Source: UBA12078 sp964556955 (GTDB lineage: Bacteria; Patescibacteriota; Dojkabacteria; SC72). From it: a stretch of 22,770 nucleotides of DNA. Below, in pieces: positions 1 to 6,615 of this stretch. Within the stretch, counting starts at the first letter, position 1; every line of letters starts with the position of its first letter. The notes under the pieces are model-generated. The model did not search any database, was not told the origin of the DNA, and saw nothing but the letters and a program-made list of their open reading frames with translations. Where the stretch lies: assembly GCA_964556955.1 (NCBI GenBank), contig CAZKXP010000006.1, positions 1 through 22,770 on the forward strand, given 5' to 3'. The position numbers and the translations under genes are program-made.

Positions 1-2
1 TC

Positions 3-86
3 AACGTCAACGAGGAACAACGAATGATTAAATATATTAACTCCCATCGACAAATATACCCTAAATTCAGTATAATCTATGCGTAA
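3..86 (+). CDS. Possible 3' end of an upstream gene (partial, unidentified)
   Basis: Reading frame 3 is open from the window edge to a TAA at 84-86 and gives a 27-residue tail ending in KFSIIYA. The composition looks protein-like, with charged residues followed by a hydrophobic end. The other two forward frames stop within the first 31 bases. The piece is too short to assign to a family. If real, the promoter of the following operon lies inside the end of this gene. Chance openness over 27 codons in AT-rich DNA is quite possible, so this is tentative. Confidence 0.3.
   Translation, partial: NVNEEQRMIKYINSHRQIYPKFSIIYA
47..76 (+). promoter_or_regulatory. Sigma70-type promoter of the ATP-grasp operon
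   Basis: TCGACA at 47-52 (five of six matches to TTGACA) is followed after 18 bp by a perfect TATAAT at 71-76. The predicted start near position 83 gives a leader of about 33 nt before the ATG at 116. No Shine-Dalgarno sequence precedes that ATG. It is the only good promoter upstream of the five linked genes that follow. Confidence 0.6.
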
Positions 87-115
87 ATCTGCCTTAATTT
101 AATACATACATTTCA

Positions 116-784
116 ATGACCTACACACCTTTTACACAATGGATAATCGATAGCGGAATCAACCAGAATGTATTGGAGTTACTTCTTGCCGTTATGGTAT
201 TGGCTACAATTGTGAGCTTCGCAAGATATATTCTTGGTACAAAATCATATGGAATATATGCACCTATAATATTGGCAATAGCATATTCATACACAGGACT
301 AAGATACGGATTAGCAATAACCGCAATAGTCATCCTTACCACCCTATTCTCCTACACCATACTCAAAAAAATCCGTATGCACTACATAGCGAGAATTGCA
401 GTCAATTACTGTCTTCTAGCAATCTTCCTAGTAATCTTCTTCATAATTGTCGGCGAGTTTGGATTGGGATTAGAAAATATGCCCTACATTTCAGGTTTGG
501 CAGTAATATCCATTGCCGCCCTTTCTGATTTCTTCATCAAACAGTATGTTAAGAAGTCATTTAAAACATCGGTACTCATACTCATAAGTACAGTAGCAAT
601 TGCAGCACTCGGATGGTTTGTCATAACCAGGGACATGATTACAGATCTCTTACTCAACAACCTCTGGGTAGTACCAATACTCATCGCATTAAATATAGCC
701 ATTGGGCAGTTCACCGCACTACGCATCAAGGATCTTTTCAGATTTAAATCGATAGTTGCAAACAAAGACAATGTTGGGAAGTAA
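116..784 (+). CDS. 7TM membrane protein of the 7TM_transglut (UUP1-like) type, without transglutaminase domain
   Basis: This is a 222-residue polytopic membrane protein with about six to seven hydrophobic segments (roughly residues 20-38, 48-60, 62-82, 96-114, 122-142, 150-170 and 178-196). The stretch GTKSYGIYAPIILAIAYSYT near residues 41-60, with a following Gly-Leu, resembles the conserved start of the 7TM half of 7TM_transglut proteins (pattern TFGTFMPVLIALAF). In the families I know, this 7TM part is fused to an inactive transglutaminase-like domain and encoded beside a RimK-related ATP-grasp ligase. Here the transglutaminase part is absent but the ligase follows at once, overlapping by 14 nt, so the pairing is kept. 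A role as membrane anchor or conduit for the ligase product is inference. The ATG at 116 is chosen because it sits at a normal distance from the promoter. Family assignment rests on pattern memory plus context. Confidence 0.75.
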   Translation: MTYTPFTQWIIDSGINQNVLELLLAVMVLATIVSFARYILGTKSYGIYAPIILAIAYSYTGLRYGLAITAIVILTTLFSYTILKKIRMHYIARIAVNYCLLAIFLVIFFIIVGEFGLGLENMPYISGLAVISIAALSDFFIKQYVKKSFKTSVLILISTVAIAALGWFVITRDMITDLLLNNLWVVPILIALNIAIGQFTALRIKDLFRFKSIVANKDNVGK

Positions 785-2231
785 TACTTTTAAAGACATA
801 TTAGGTTTGAATAGACGAAATCAGGAATATATTCGTCCATACAATCCTCCTTCTGCCAAAGCATTGGCAGACAACAAACTTGCTACCAAAAAAATGTTAG
901 CTAGAGAGGGAATTAGTGCACCAGAAGTCTACAAAGTTATAAAAAATCGAAAACAATTAGCCTTCTTGGATTGGGAATCCCTTCCAAAGAGTTTTGTGGT
1001 AAAACCTAACCACGGTACAGGAGGAAACGGAATTCTCGTACTGTACGGCAAGAAAAAGGGAGAGTTAGCGTGGATTCGACCGGGCGGAGGATATATTACT
1101 AAGAAGGACTTAATCCTACATATTGAAAATATTATAGAAGGACAATTCTCCATGGGAGAAAGAAGAGATACAGCAATAATTGAGGAAAGAGTTAAGACAG
1201 ATTCATTTCTTAAGCAATATTCATACAAAGGAGTCCCTGACTTAAGAATCATTTGCTTTAACCAAGTCCCCATCATGGCAATGATGAGAATACCAACTAA
1301 ACGATCGAATGGTACAGCTAATTTACACTCCGGGGCAATCTGTACAGGTATAGATATTGGAACTGGCATCACCACCTACTCTATGCAGATGAACAACAGA
1401 TCTCTTTTCAGCGACACATACGAGATGATTGATTCTACACAAGATTTGAAGATTAACAGAAAACTTTCAGGAATACAGATCCCTAACTGGAACAACATCT
1501 TGGAGATAGCGATTAAGTGCCAAAAGTTCAGTAAATTAGGATATGTTGGTGTAGATATCGCCATAGACGCAGACAAAGGCCCTGTTGTATTCGAGTTAAA
1601 CGCAAGGCCCGGTTTAGGCATACAGGTCGCTAATCAGGCCGGATTAAAGTGGCGATTGGAAAAGATCAAAGGCGTGGAGGTAAAAAGTATAAAGCATGGG
1701 ATAAGGGTGGCAAAGAATCTTTTCGGCGGAGAGGTTGAGGATAACATTGAGGCCATAAGTGGAAGAAAGGTTGTAAACATCAATGAAAAAGTAACCCTTT
1801 TCTACAAGACATACATACCAAAAGCAAAAGATGATACCAAGGGAAAGGAGATGACCAGAGCCTTTGTAGACACAGGTAATCTTACCTCTCGTATATCTAG
1901 AAGTTATGCTACTCGTATTGGATATTTTGAAACCATAAAAAGATTTGAATACATAAAGTGCCCCAAATATTTCGAAACCTTCACACAAGCACAAGAATAT
2001 ATCGATGAATATAGTACTAACTTCTCCACAGATTCTGGCATTATCCGTTTAGCGAAAATTATCGAAGACGGGAAAATTGTTGTAAGACCTGTTATCATAG
2101 TAAAAGTAAAGATCTCTGGGGAAATTAAAGATTTAGAGATGATCATAACAGATGATACTACTCACTCCATTGTCCTTGGTAGAAGCGATCTAGAAGGATA
2201 TTTAATTGATACAAGTAAGACATTCAAATAA
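771..2231 (+). CDS. RimK-related ATP-grasp ligase fused to a retropepsin-like (RimB/Zn_protease-type) domain
   Basis: The protein has 486 residues if it starts at the ATG at 771; a TTG at 756 in the same frame is less likely. Residues 1-310 form an ATP-grasp ligase of the alpha-L-glutamate-ligase-like type: FVVKPNHGTGGNGI (75-88) supplies the ATP-binding Lys and Gly-rich loop, and FELNARPGLGIQ (274-285) holds the metal-binding Glu and Asn. Such enzymes join an amino acid to a carboxylate through an acyl-phosphate. Residues about 335-486 match the retropepsin-like aspartic protease family found with RimK ligases (PF05618 type): FVDTGNLTS (365-373) carries the catalytic DTG, and SIVLGRSDLEGYLIDTSKTF near the C-terminus matches the family's closing LGR...G...VDPS.SF motif. 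In proteobacteria, ligase, 7TM protein and protease are usually separate genes, so the fusion is notable. The start overlaps the 7TM gene by 14 nt and the stop overlaps the next ATG by one base. The substrate is unknown. Confidence 0.85.
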   Translation: MLGSNTFKDILGLNRRNQEYIRPYNPPSAKALADNKLATKKMLAREGISAPEVYKVIKNRKQLAFLDWESLPKSFVVKPNHGTGGNGILVLYGKKKGELAWIRPGGGYITKKDLILHIENIIEGQFSMGERRDTAIIEERVKTDSFLKQYSYKGVPDLRIICFNQVPIMAMMRIPTKRSNGTANLHSGAICTGIDIGTGITTYSMQMNNRSLFSDTYEMIDSTQDLKINRKLSGIQIPNWNNILEIAIKCQKFSKLGYVGVDIAIDADKGPVVFELNARPGLGIQVANQAGLKWRLEKIKGVEVKSIKHGIRVAKNLFGGEVEDNIEAISGRKVVNINEKVTLFYKTYIPKAKDDTKGKEMTRAFVDTGNLTSRISRSYATRIGYFETIKRFEYIKCPKYFETFTQAQEYIDEYSTNFSTDSGIIRLAKIIEDGKIVVRPVIIVKVKISGEIKDLEMIITDDTTHSIVLGRSDLEGYLIDTSKTFK

Positions 2232-3217
2232 TGAAAACATACGAAGAATATCTAAAAGAATCTGGGAATGTACATCTAGCATATTACTTAGAAGCTGCAG
2301 ACATTCTTGGTATCAAGTATTCAATGGTGAAAAATTGTATAGCCAAATTCGATGTCGGAGATAGACACTGGTTCATCATAAATACAGTAACACCACTAAC
2401 CTGCTCTCCGAGTACCACTATTTCTAAGAGAAAGAACCTTACAAACACAATACTCGATTCGTATGGTATAGATGTACCGAAACAAGAAATTCTCTCAAGC
2501 TCTGTAGATGCCATAAAATTCTTTAACAAATACAAGGATATAGTTTTAAAACCCAAGCAACAACTAGGTGGAAAAGGTGTCACCCTACTCCCAGAGTCAG
2601 AAGAACAGGTAATCAAGGCTTTTGACGCTGCATATGAAGTTGATAAATCAGGCGATGATGCTAAAGTACTGGGAGAAGAATTTATCAAAGGAGAGAATTA
2701 CAGATTCTTAGTAGTTGGAGAAAAGGTTGTTGGAATAGTCTGGAGAAAGGCGCCAGTAGTTATCGGCAATAGCAAAAACACTATAAGAGAACTAATAGAA
2801 ACAGCTAACAAAGAGCGCAAACTCCTTGTATTAAAACCAATCCCGATAGATTCAGAGGTCGAGATTAGACTAAAGAATGCCGGCCTTACATTAGATGCTA
2901 TCCCAGATGAAGGACAGGTTGTAATTTTAAGATACAACTGTAACCTGACTACTGGAGGTACTACAGAAGAATGTGCCTCCATTGTCGACCCATATTACAA
3001 TGAACTCGCTGTAAGAGCCGTTAAAGCTCTTGATCTGGAATTTGGGGGTGTAGATATCATTGCAGAAGATATTACTAAAAAAGGTAAGTGTGGAATTAAC
3101 GAGATAAATTACAATCCAGGGTTAAGATTACATTACAAAGCTGACAAGGGAGAGAAAGTAAAAGTAGCTGTTCCAGTTCTCGAGTACATTAGAGATAAAT
3201 ATTTAAGTTCTAAATAA
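2231..3217 (+). CDS. ATP-grasp ligase, cyanophycin-synthetase/GshF-like
   Basis: This 328-residue protein is one ATP-grasp module. IVLKPKQQLGGKGVTLLP (104-121) gives the ATP-binding Lys107 and glycine loop. GEEFIKGENYRFLVVGEKVV (148-167) is the typical adenine-pocket strand with the ENYR motif. The order GNSKNTIRELIE, then NLTTGGTTEE (238-247), then GGVDII (272-277) and INEINYNPG (289-297) follows the layout of cyanophycin synthetase and the ATP-grasp domain of bifunctional glutathione synthetase. The metal-binding Asp275, Glu291 and Asn293 or Asn295 are present, so the enzyme is probably active. The expected reaction is ATP-dependent amide bond formation. Its ATG overlaps the stop of the preceding gene (TAATG), which suggests translational coupling. 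Neither the glutamate-cysteine ligase half of GshF nor a Mur domain is present. The substrate cannot be read from the sequence. Confidence 0.85.
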   Translation: MKTYEEYLKESGNVHLAYYLEAADILGIKYSMVKNCIAKFDVGDRHWFIINTVTPLTCSPSTTISKRKNLTNTILDSYGIDVPKQEILSSSVDAIKFFNKYKDIVLKPKQQLGGKGVTLLPESEEQVIKAFDAAYEVDKSGDDAKVLGEEFIKGENYRFLVVGEKVVGIVWRKAPVVIGNSKNTIRELIETANKERKLLVLKPIPIDSEVEIRLKNAGLTLDAIPDEGQVVILRYNCNLTTGGTTEECASIVDPYYNELAVRAVKALDLEFGGVDIIAEDITKKGKCGINEINYNPGLRLHYKADKGEKVKVAVPVLEYIRDKYLSSK

Positions 3218-3223
3218 TATAGG

Positions 3224-4915
3224 ATGGATAATATACAAGTGTTGCAGGGATTAAATCTAGAATCAAGAGCCTCCGTTATAAAAATCACACTCGCAAAAAC
3301 AGAATCTCTTGTAAAAATTTTAGACTTAATCCAATCATTCCATCCAATATTCATAGAAAAGTACACATTTGATGAAGGCGCTCTCTGTATCGAATCTAAT
3401 CTCACACCTGTATGGAGAGAGATTGCCCCTATTCTAATATCACTATCGAAGGAAGAAATCACATATGAGAAGGCCAAAGAAAAGATAGTTGGAGAAGTTA
3501 TTAAAGAGAGAGTCGCCTCTATGTCAACCATCCCCCTACTCTATACTGCATACAAAATGGGCCTAGAAACCACACCAAGTATAGTAGAAGAAAAACGTTT
3601 GGAAAACTCAAAAGGGCATAACCGTATATACACCATAGGCATAGGGAAACACTCCGAGATGATCTACTCTATCTCCTCCAGTAAAGATTCTAAAATAGCA
3701 AAAGATATTCAAAGAGATAAATGGCAGACTAATCTCATGATACAGAGAATGGGCCTTCCAATACCAAAATGGCAGCTCATTAACTCAGTTTCAGAGATAG
3801 AAGAAGTTTGGGCAAAATATCAAAAGCCTGTCGTAATAAAACCAACTGGCCTGACTGGAGGCCATGGCGTTGTTGTGGGTATTAAGACAATAGACGAAGC
3901 CAAGGATGCTTTCAAATTTGCCAAGAAGGCTACAGAAGACAGGCAAAGAGAAGATTGGCAAACAAAGATAATGATACAGGAGCAAGTCTCGGGAGAAGAT
4001 TACAGGCTCTTGGTTATAAACGGCAAATTAGAAGTAGCAACTAAACGCATCCCCGCCTTTGTAGTAGGAGATGGCAAACATACATTAAATGAATTAATTG
4101 AAATAACCAATACAGACCCAAGAAGAGATACCTCCAGCCCTGCACATACGCTAAAACCAATCGCCATAGACGAACCACTAAAAAAATATATTAAAGAACA
4201 AGGCCTTACTTTGGATACCATAATAGAAAAGAACAAGAAAATATTTGTCAGAAAGGTGGCAAGTATGAGCCAAGGAGGAATAACAGAAGACTTTACTGAC
4301 AAGGTTGGTCCTGAGATAAGGGTAATAGTCGAGAGTATTGCATCTTCAATACATGCATTTACTCTAGGAGTAGATGTTATGTGTAAAGATATATCAAAAC
4401 CACTCACCAAAGATAATGGTGCAATCTTAGAGGTCAACACAATGCCAGAAGCATACCTTAACATCTATCCTGTAATAGGTGAATCTAAAGAATATGTATT
4501 GGAGAGATATATAAAATCACTGACAGCAGGAAATAACACGAAACAAATCGTAGTCATAGGTCATAGTGACGAGGATATCCCTACTCTCTTGCGTAAAAAA
4601 TCGATCCTTGGTTCTTACATAAATGAAAAAGACGTTGTAGGAGAATATAAAGATGGGGAGATTATCATAAATGGATTAGATATAAACAAAGGCCTAGAGA
4701 AGTGGCAAGCGATTGAAGGACTTAAAGTAAACGCTTCTTTGGATGCCATGATAATACATCATAGAAATATAGAAGATGTGAAAGAAACAGGATTCGGTTT
4801 TAATAGAATTGACCTCCTAATGATAGAATCGAAGTATCTTGAAGACCGTGAATTTAGAAAAACAGTCAGAAGATACAAATTTAAAGGCTTAATATCTAAA
4901 ATAAAGAAATTTTAA
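3224..4915 (+). CDS. Cyanophycin-synthetase-like ATP-grasp protein with a degenerate Mur-ligase remnant
   Basis: The protein has 563 residues, against about 870 for typical CphA. Residues 1-155 resemble the CphA N-terminal domain, starting with VLQGLNLESR. Residues about 160-432 are an ATP-grasp domain: VVIKPTGLTGGHGV (203-216), EQVSGEDYRLLV (253-264), GGITEDFTD (351-359), GVDV (382-385) and LEVNTMPEA (402-410). The ATP-binding Lys206, metal Asp384, Glu403 and Asn405 are kept. Residues about 440-535 look like the start of a Mur-ligase domain: IVVIGHSDEDIPTLLRKKS sits where CphA has its GTNGKT P-loop, and SLDAMIIHHRNIEDVKETGF, followed by GFNRID, parallels the CphA stretch around ARGGILREGLGFDRCD. 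The P-loop is lost and the rest of the domain is missing, so only the ATP-grasp half should be catalytic. CphA uses the ATP-grasp half to add Asp and the Mur half to add Arg; true cyanophycin synthesis is therefore unlikely. It lies 6 nt after the previous gene and 1 nt before the next. Confidence 0.83.
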   Translation: MDNIQVLQGLNLESRASVIKITLAKTESLVKILDLIQSFHPIFIEKYTFDEGALCIESNLTPVWREIAPILISLSKEEITYEKAKEKIVGEVIKERVASMSTIPLLYTAYKMGLETTPSIVEEKRLENSKGHNRIYTIGIGKHSEMIYSISSSKDSKIAKDIQRDKWQTNLMIQRMGLPIPKWQLINSVSEIEEVWAKYQKPVVIKPTGLTGGHGVVVGIKTIDEAKDAFKFAKKATEDRQREDWQTKIMIQEQVSGEDYRLLVINGKLEVATKRIPAFVVGDGKHTLNELIEITNTDPRRDTSSPAHTLKPIAIDEPLKKYIKEQGLTLDTIIEKNKKIFVRKVASMSQGGITEDFTDKVGPEIRVIVESIASSIHAFTLGVDVMCKDISKPLTKDNGAILEVNTMPEAYLNIYPVIGESKEYVLERYIKSLTAGNNTKQIVVIGHSDEDIPTLLRKKSILGSYINEKDVVGEYKDGEIIINGLDINKGLEKWQAIEGLKVNASLDAMIIHHRNIEDVKETGFGFNRIDLLMIESKYLEDREFRKTVRRYKFKGLISKIKKF

Positions 4916-4916
4916 G

Positions 4917-5870
4917 ATGAAATACCTCATTATAGATAAAAGACAACGTGTAGAAGTAGCAACAATGGGTGAAATCCCAACAGGATCTGCAAGATTGGTA
5001 GAAGAGTTAGAAAAGAAGAATATACCTTACGATTTTGCATACAATGATGAGATTGAATTTCTGTTTCATAATGGTTCCACGCAAATCAAAGCCAAGGGGC
5101 ATGACATAACTGAGTACAGTAACGTGATTTTCAGAGGTCATTCGTTAGACGATGAGCGTGAATATCAATACAAGAGATTCATCATAGATTACATTGATCA
5201 ATATAACCAAGACAACACAGAAAAAAAAGTGAACATACAGAATTCGAAGGCTATCAAGAATCTCCCATATTACAACAAAATAGCCTTTGCAATGCTATGT
5301 TCAAAGAATAACCTCCCCTACTTTGAGACATATTTCCATACCAATGGTGAATATCTAAAAGAGAGAGATATGTTGAAAGAATATCCATTAATTATCAAAG
5401 AATATTCTGGAGCAAATAGGACAGAGATGATTGATGGTAAGGAAAAGATCAAAAAGAATGTATTCAAGTTAGAGAAAGACGAGGATTACAAGCAGGAGAA
5501 TCTTGATGGGCAGGATCTCTCTCACTTCTTCATACAAGAATTTTCTGATGCAGGAGAAGATTACAGAATATTTGTTAAGTTAGGTAAGGTTGTTGCAGGA
5601 TGGAAACGAAAAGCAGTAAGTGGTTTTATGACTGTAAGTAAAGGTGAATATGAGATGTATAACGAACCTAGTGAAGAAATCAAAGAGATCGCAGAAAAGA
5701 TGGCATCTGTATTAGAGGCTGACTTCATGGCGGTAGACTTCATGTACATCCACGGCAAACCACATATTCAAGAGATTAGTTTCCATCCAGGATATAAGGC
5801 ATACGAAACAAAAATCGAGGGAGAGCCTGTAAATATAGCAGAAGCAATAGTTACTGCGTTCAGGGATTAA
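4917..5870 (+). CDS. RimK-like ATP-grasp ligase
   Basis: This 317-residue protein starts one nucleotide after the previous stop. An N-terminal alpha/beta region (1-105) precedes an ATP-grasp fold. PLIIKEYSGA (157-166) carries the ATP-binding Lys161. FIQEFSDAGEDYRIFVKLGK (205-224) gives the purine-pocket strand and the EDYR motif. EADFMAVDFMYI (267-278) holds metal-binding Asp274, and IQEISFHPGYKAYE (284-297) is the C-terminal metal motif. In most RimK-type enzymes that motif reads E-[IV]-N-x-x-P-G; here the Asn is Ser288, which may alter metal binding or activity. Overall this is closest to RimK/LysX-type ligases, which add Glu or Lys to a carboxylate or an amine. As last gene of the five-gene unit it probably acts on the same product as the other ligases. 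Its substrate is unknown. Confidence 0.8.
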   Translation: MKYLIIDKRQRVEVATMGEIPTGSARLVEELEKKNIPYDFAYNDEIEFLFHNGSTQIKAKGHDITEYSNVIFRGHSLDDEREYQYKRFIIDYIDQYNQDNTEKKVNIQNSKAIKNLPYYNKIAFAMLCSKNNLPYFETYFHTNGEYLKERDMLKEYPLIIKEYSGANRTEMIDGKEKIKKNVFKLEKDEDYKQENLDGQDLSHFFIQEFSDAGEDYRIFVKLGKVVAGWKRKAVSGFMTVSKGEYEMYNEPSEEIKEIAEKMASVLEADFMAVDFMYIHGKPHIQEISFHPGYKAYETKIEGEPVNIAEAIVTAFRD

Positions 5871-5901
5871 CACATCTGATAATAATAATCTTATAGCATG
5901 G

Positions 5902-5930
5902 TTGATTTCTTTATCTTTATCATTTAAAAT
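5902..5930 (+). promoter_or_regulatory. Putative promoter of the 67-residue gene
   Basis: TTGATT at 5902-5907 and TAAAAT at 5925-5930 are separated by 17 bp (four and five of six matches). This would start transcription near 5937 and give a leader of about 75 nt before the ATG at 6012. A separate promoter would allow the small gene to be made in excess of the ligases. Confidence 0.45.
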
Positions 5931-5942
5931 TGTGTACAAGAG

Positions 5943-5979
5943 ATTAGATATTTTTTTTCTAATAACTAGCTCTTAAGAG
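5943..5979 (+). promoter_or_regulatory. Leader stem-loop and palindrome before the 67-residue gene
   Basis: ATTAGA at 5943-5948 pairs perfectly with TCTAAT at 5958-5963 around a nine-base loop that is almost all T. It is followed by the 10-bp palindrome CTCTTAAGAG at 5970-5979, just before the Shine-Dalgarno sequence. Together they could be an mRNA stability element, a weak terminator for the upstream operon, or an operator. Which of these applies cannot be decided from sequence; the stem is short and AT-rich. Confidence 0.3.
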
Positions 5980-5996
5980 AATAGGGATCATACAAA

Positions 5997-6004
5997 AAGA
6001 GGAG
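5997..6004 (+). promoter_or_regulatory. Strong Shine-Dalgarno sequence
   Basis: AAGAGGAG ends 7 nt before the ATG at 6012. It is the best ribosome binding site in the window, where most genes have none, and it fixes the start of the 67-residue gene. Confidence 0.75.
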
Positions 6005-6011
6005 TATCCCA

Positions 6012-6215
6012 ATGGCGCACGATAAAGTAAATGTTGAAAGTTCCAAGGAGCAAAATTCCAGCGGTGGAACAAGTGGACGCACTGTCACTGGAAACTCTGA
6101 TGGATCCGCACATGTAACAACATTTGTAGATATCCCGGGAGTTGGCTCACTTCGATCAAGTTACGATGTTGACTCAAAGGGAAACGTTTCCAAACAACAC
6201 ATGACCAAGCAGTAA
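6012..6215 (+). CDS. Small Ser/Thr/Gly-rich hydrophilic protein, unknown function
   Basis: The protein has 67 residues and I do not recognise its family. About 26 residues are Ser, Thr or Gly, with none of Cys or Trp, no membrane segment and no signal peptide. A low-complexity region (about residues 10-32, including SSGGTSGRTVTGNSDGS) is followed by a more ordered part (VTTFVDIPGVGSLRSSYDVD) and a tail ending in MTKQ. The strong Shine-Dalgarno sequence 7 nt upstream, the private promoter and the clean start make it a real gene. It follows a five-gene ATP-grasp ligase unit on the same strand after 141 nt, which suggests, only by position, that it might be a substrate or carrier for those ligases. 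RimK-type enzymes extend protein C-termini and other ATP-grasp enzymes crosslink Ser/Thr side chains in peptides, so either chemistry is conceivable. It could equally be an unrelated small protein. Confidence 0.75.
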   Translation: MAHDKVNVESSKEQNSSGGTSGRTVTGNSDGSAHVTTFVDIPGVGSLRSSYDVDSKGNVSKQHMTKQ

Positions 6216-6260
6216 GCGTGGCAATACTGCCAAGCAAGAATTGGAGTTTTCTCATCCACC

Positions 6261-6584
6261 CTATTCTCTTGGAGGGAGAGACTTGCTCAAAGAAGTCTTT
6301 CCCTCCTGAATTTCAACATTAAAGATTGAATATGACAGGACGTTCTTTATATCAAAAGATATATTTTTGAGGTTACTTCTCCAAATAACTAAGACACCTC
6401 TACTACACTCTGAGCTAGAAGCCTCCATATATTTCTGTAAAGGATGTAATATCTCCTCTTGTAATTCTCTTTTGTAATTCATCACAACAACAACATCAGG
6501 CCCACTTTTTATAACCTTCCTTATAATAGGCTGTACTTCTCGTGGCTTTCTAATACCTTTGATATCTATGCTTATTAATTTCAT
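6261..6584 (-). CDS. Short endonuclease/exonuclease/phosphatase (EEP)-like fragment, probably inactive
   Basis: Starting at the ATG at 6584 the protein has 107 residues and ends with TAG. A TTG two codons upstream lies inside the -10 box and is unlikely to be used. The layout is that of the N-terminal part of an EEP-fold nuclease: a first strand MKLISIDIKGIRKP (family pattern ISWNIRGL), a second strand PDVVVVMNYK (family pattern PDVVCLQETK), then SRGVLVIWRSN, like the family's S-G-G-ILIW strand. The catalytic Asn and Glu of the first two motifs are replaced (Asp and Asn-Tyr) and the remaining half to two thirds of the fold is missing. It may be a decayed gene or a small protein reusing the fold. 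Its last 12 codons lie in a strong hairpin (6271-6306). It lies 31 nt after the DUF1704 gene and has its own extended -10 box. Confidence 0.5.
   Translation of the reverse strand: MKLISIDIKGIRKPREVQPIIRKVIKSGPDVVVVMNYKRELQEEILHPLQKYMEASSSECSRGVLVIWRSNLKNISFDIKNVLSYSIFNVEIQEGKTSLSKSLPPRE
6271..6306. terminator. Strong hairpin between convergent genes, possible bidirectional terminator
   Basis: Positions 6271-6284 (GGAGGGAGAGACTT) pair with 6293-6306 (AAGTCTTTCCCTCC) as a 14-bp stem with one G-U pair and an 8-base loop. It starts 55 nt after the stop of the 67-residue gene on the + strand and overlaps the 3' end of the EEP-like gene on the - strand. No T-tract follows on either strand, so it is not a classical intrinsic terminator. 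It may instead block 3' exonucleases or end both convergent transcripts. Confidence 0.5.
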
Positions 6585-6589
6585 AACCA

Positions 6590-6595
6590 ATTATA
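6590..6595 (-). promoter_or_regulatory. Extended -10 box of the EEP-like gene (leaderless)
   Basis: On the minus strand the sequence TGCTATAATTGGTTATG places a perfect TATAAT, with the TGn extension, 5 nt before the ATG. The predicted transcript start falls on or next to the start codon. No -35 is needed with an extended -10. Confidence 0.5.
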
Positions 6596-6615
6596 GCACT
6601 ATATAAGCTAATCCA

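Noticed and set aside
929..1375. A 148-codon minus-strand ORF within the first ATP-grasp gene.
   Set aside because: The plus strand carries clear catalytic motifs over the same bases; the minus frame shows none.
3224..4915. A functional cyanophycin synthetase.
   Set aside because: The Mur-ligase P-loop and most of that domain are missing, and no cyanophycinase gene is nearby.
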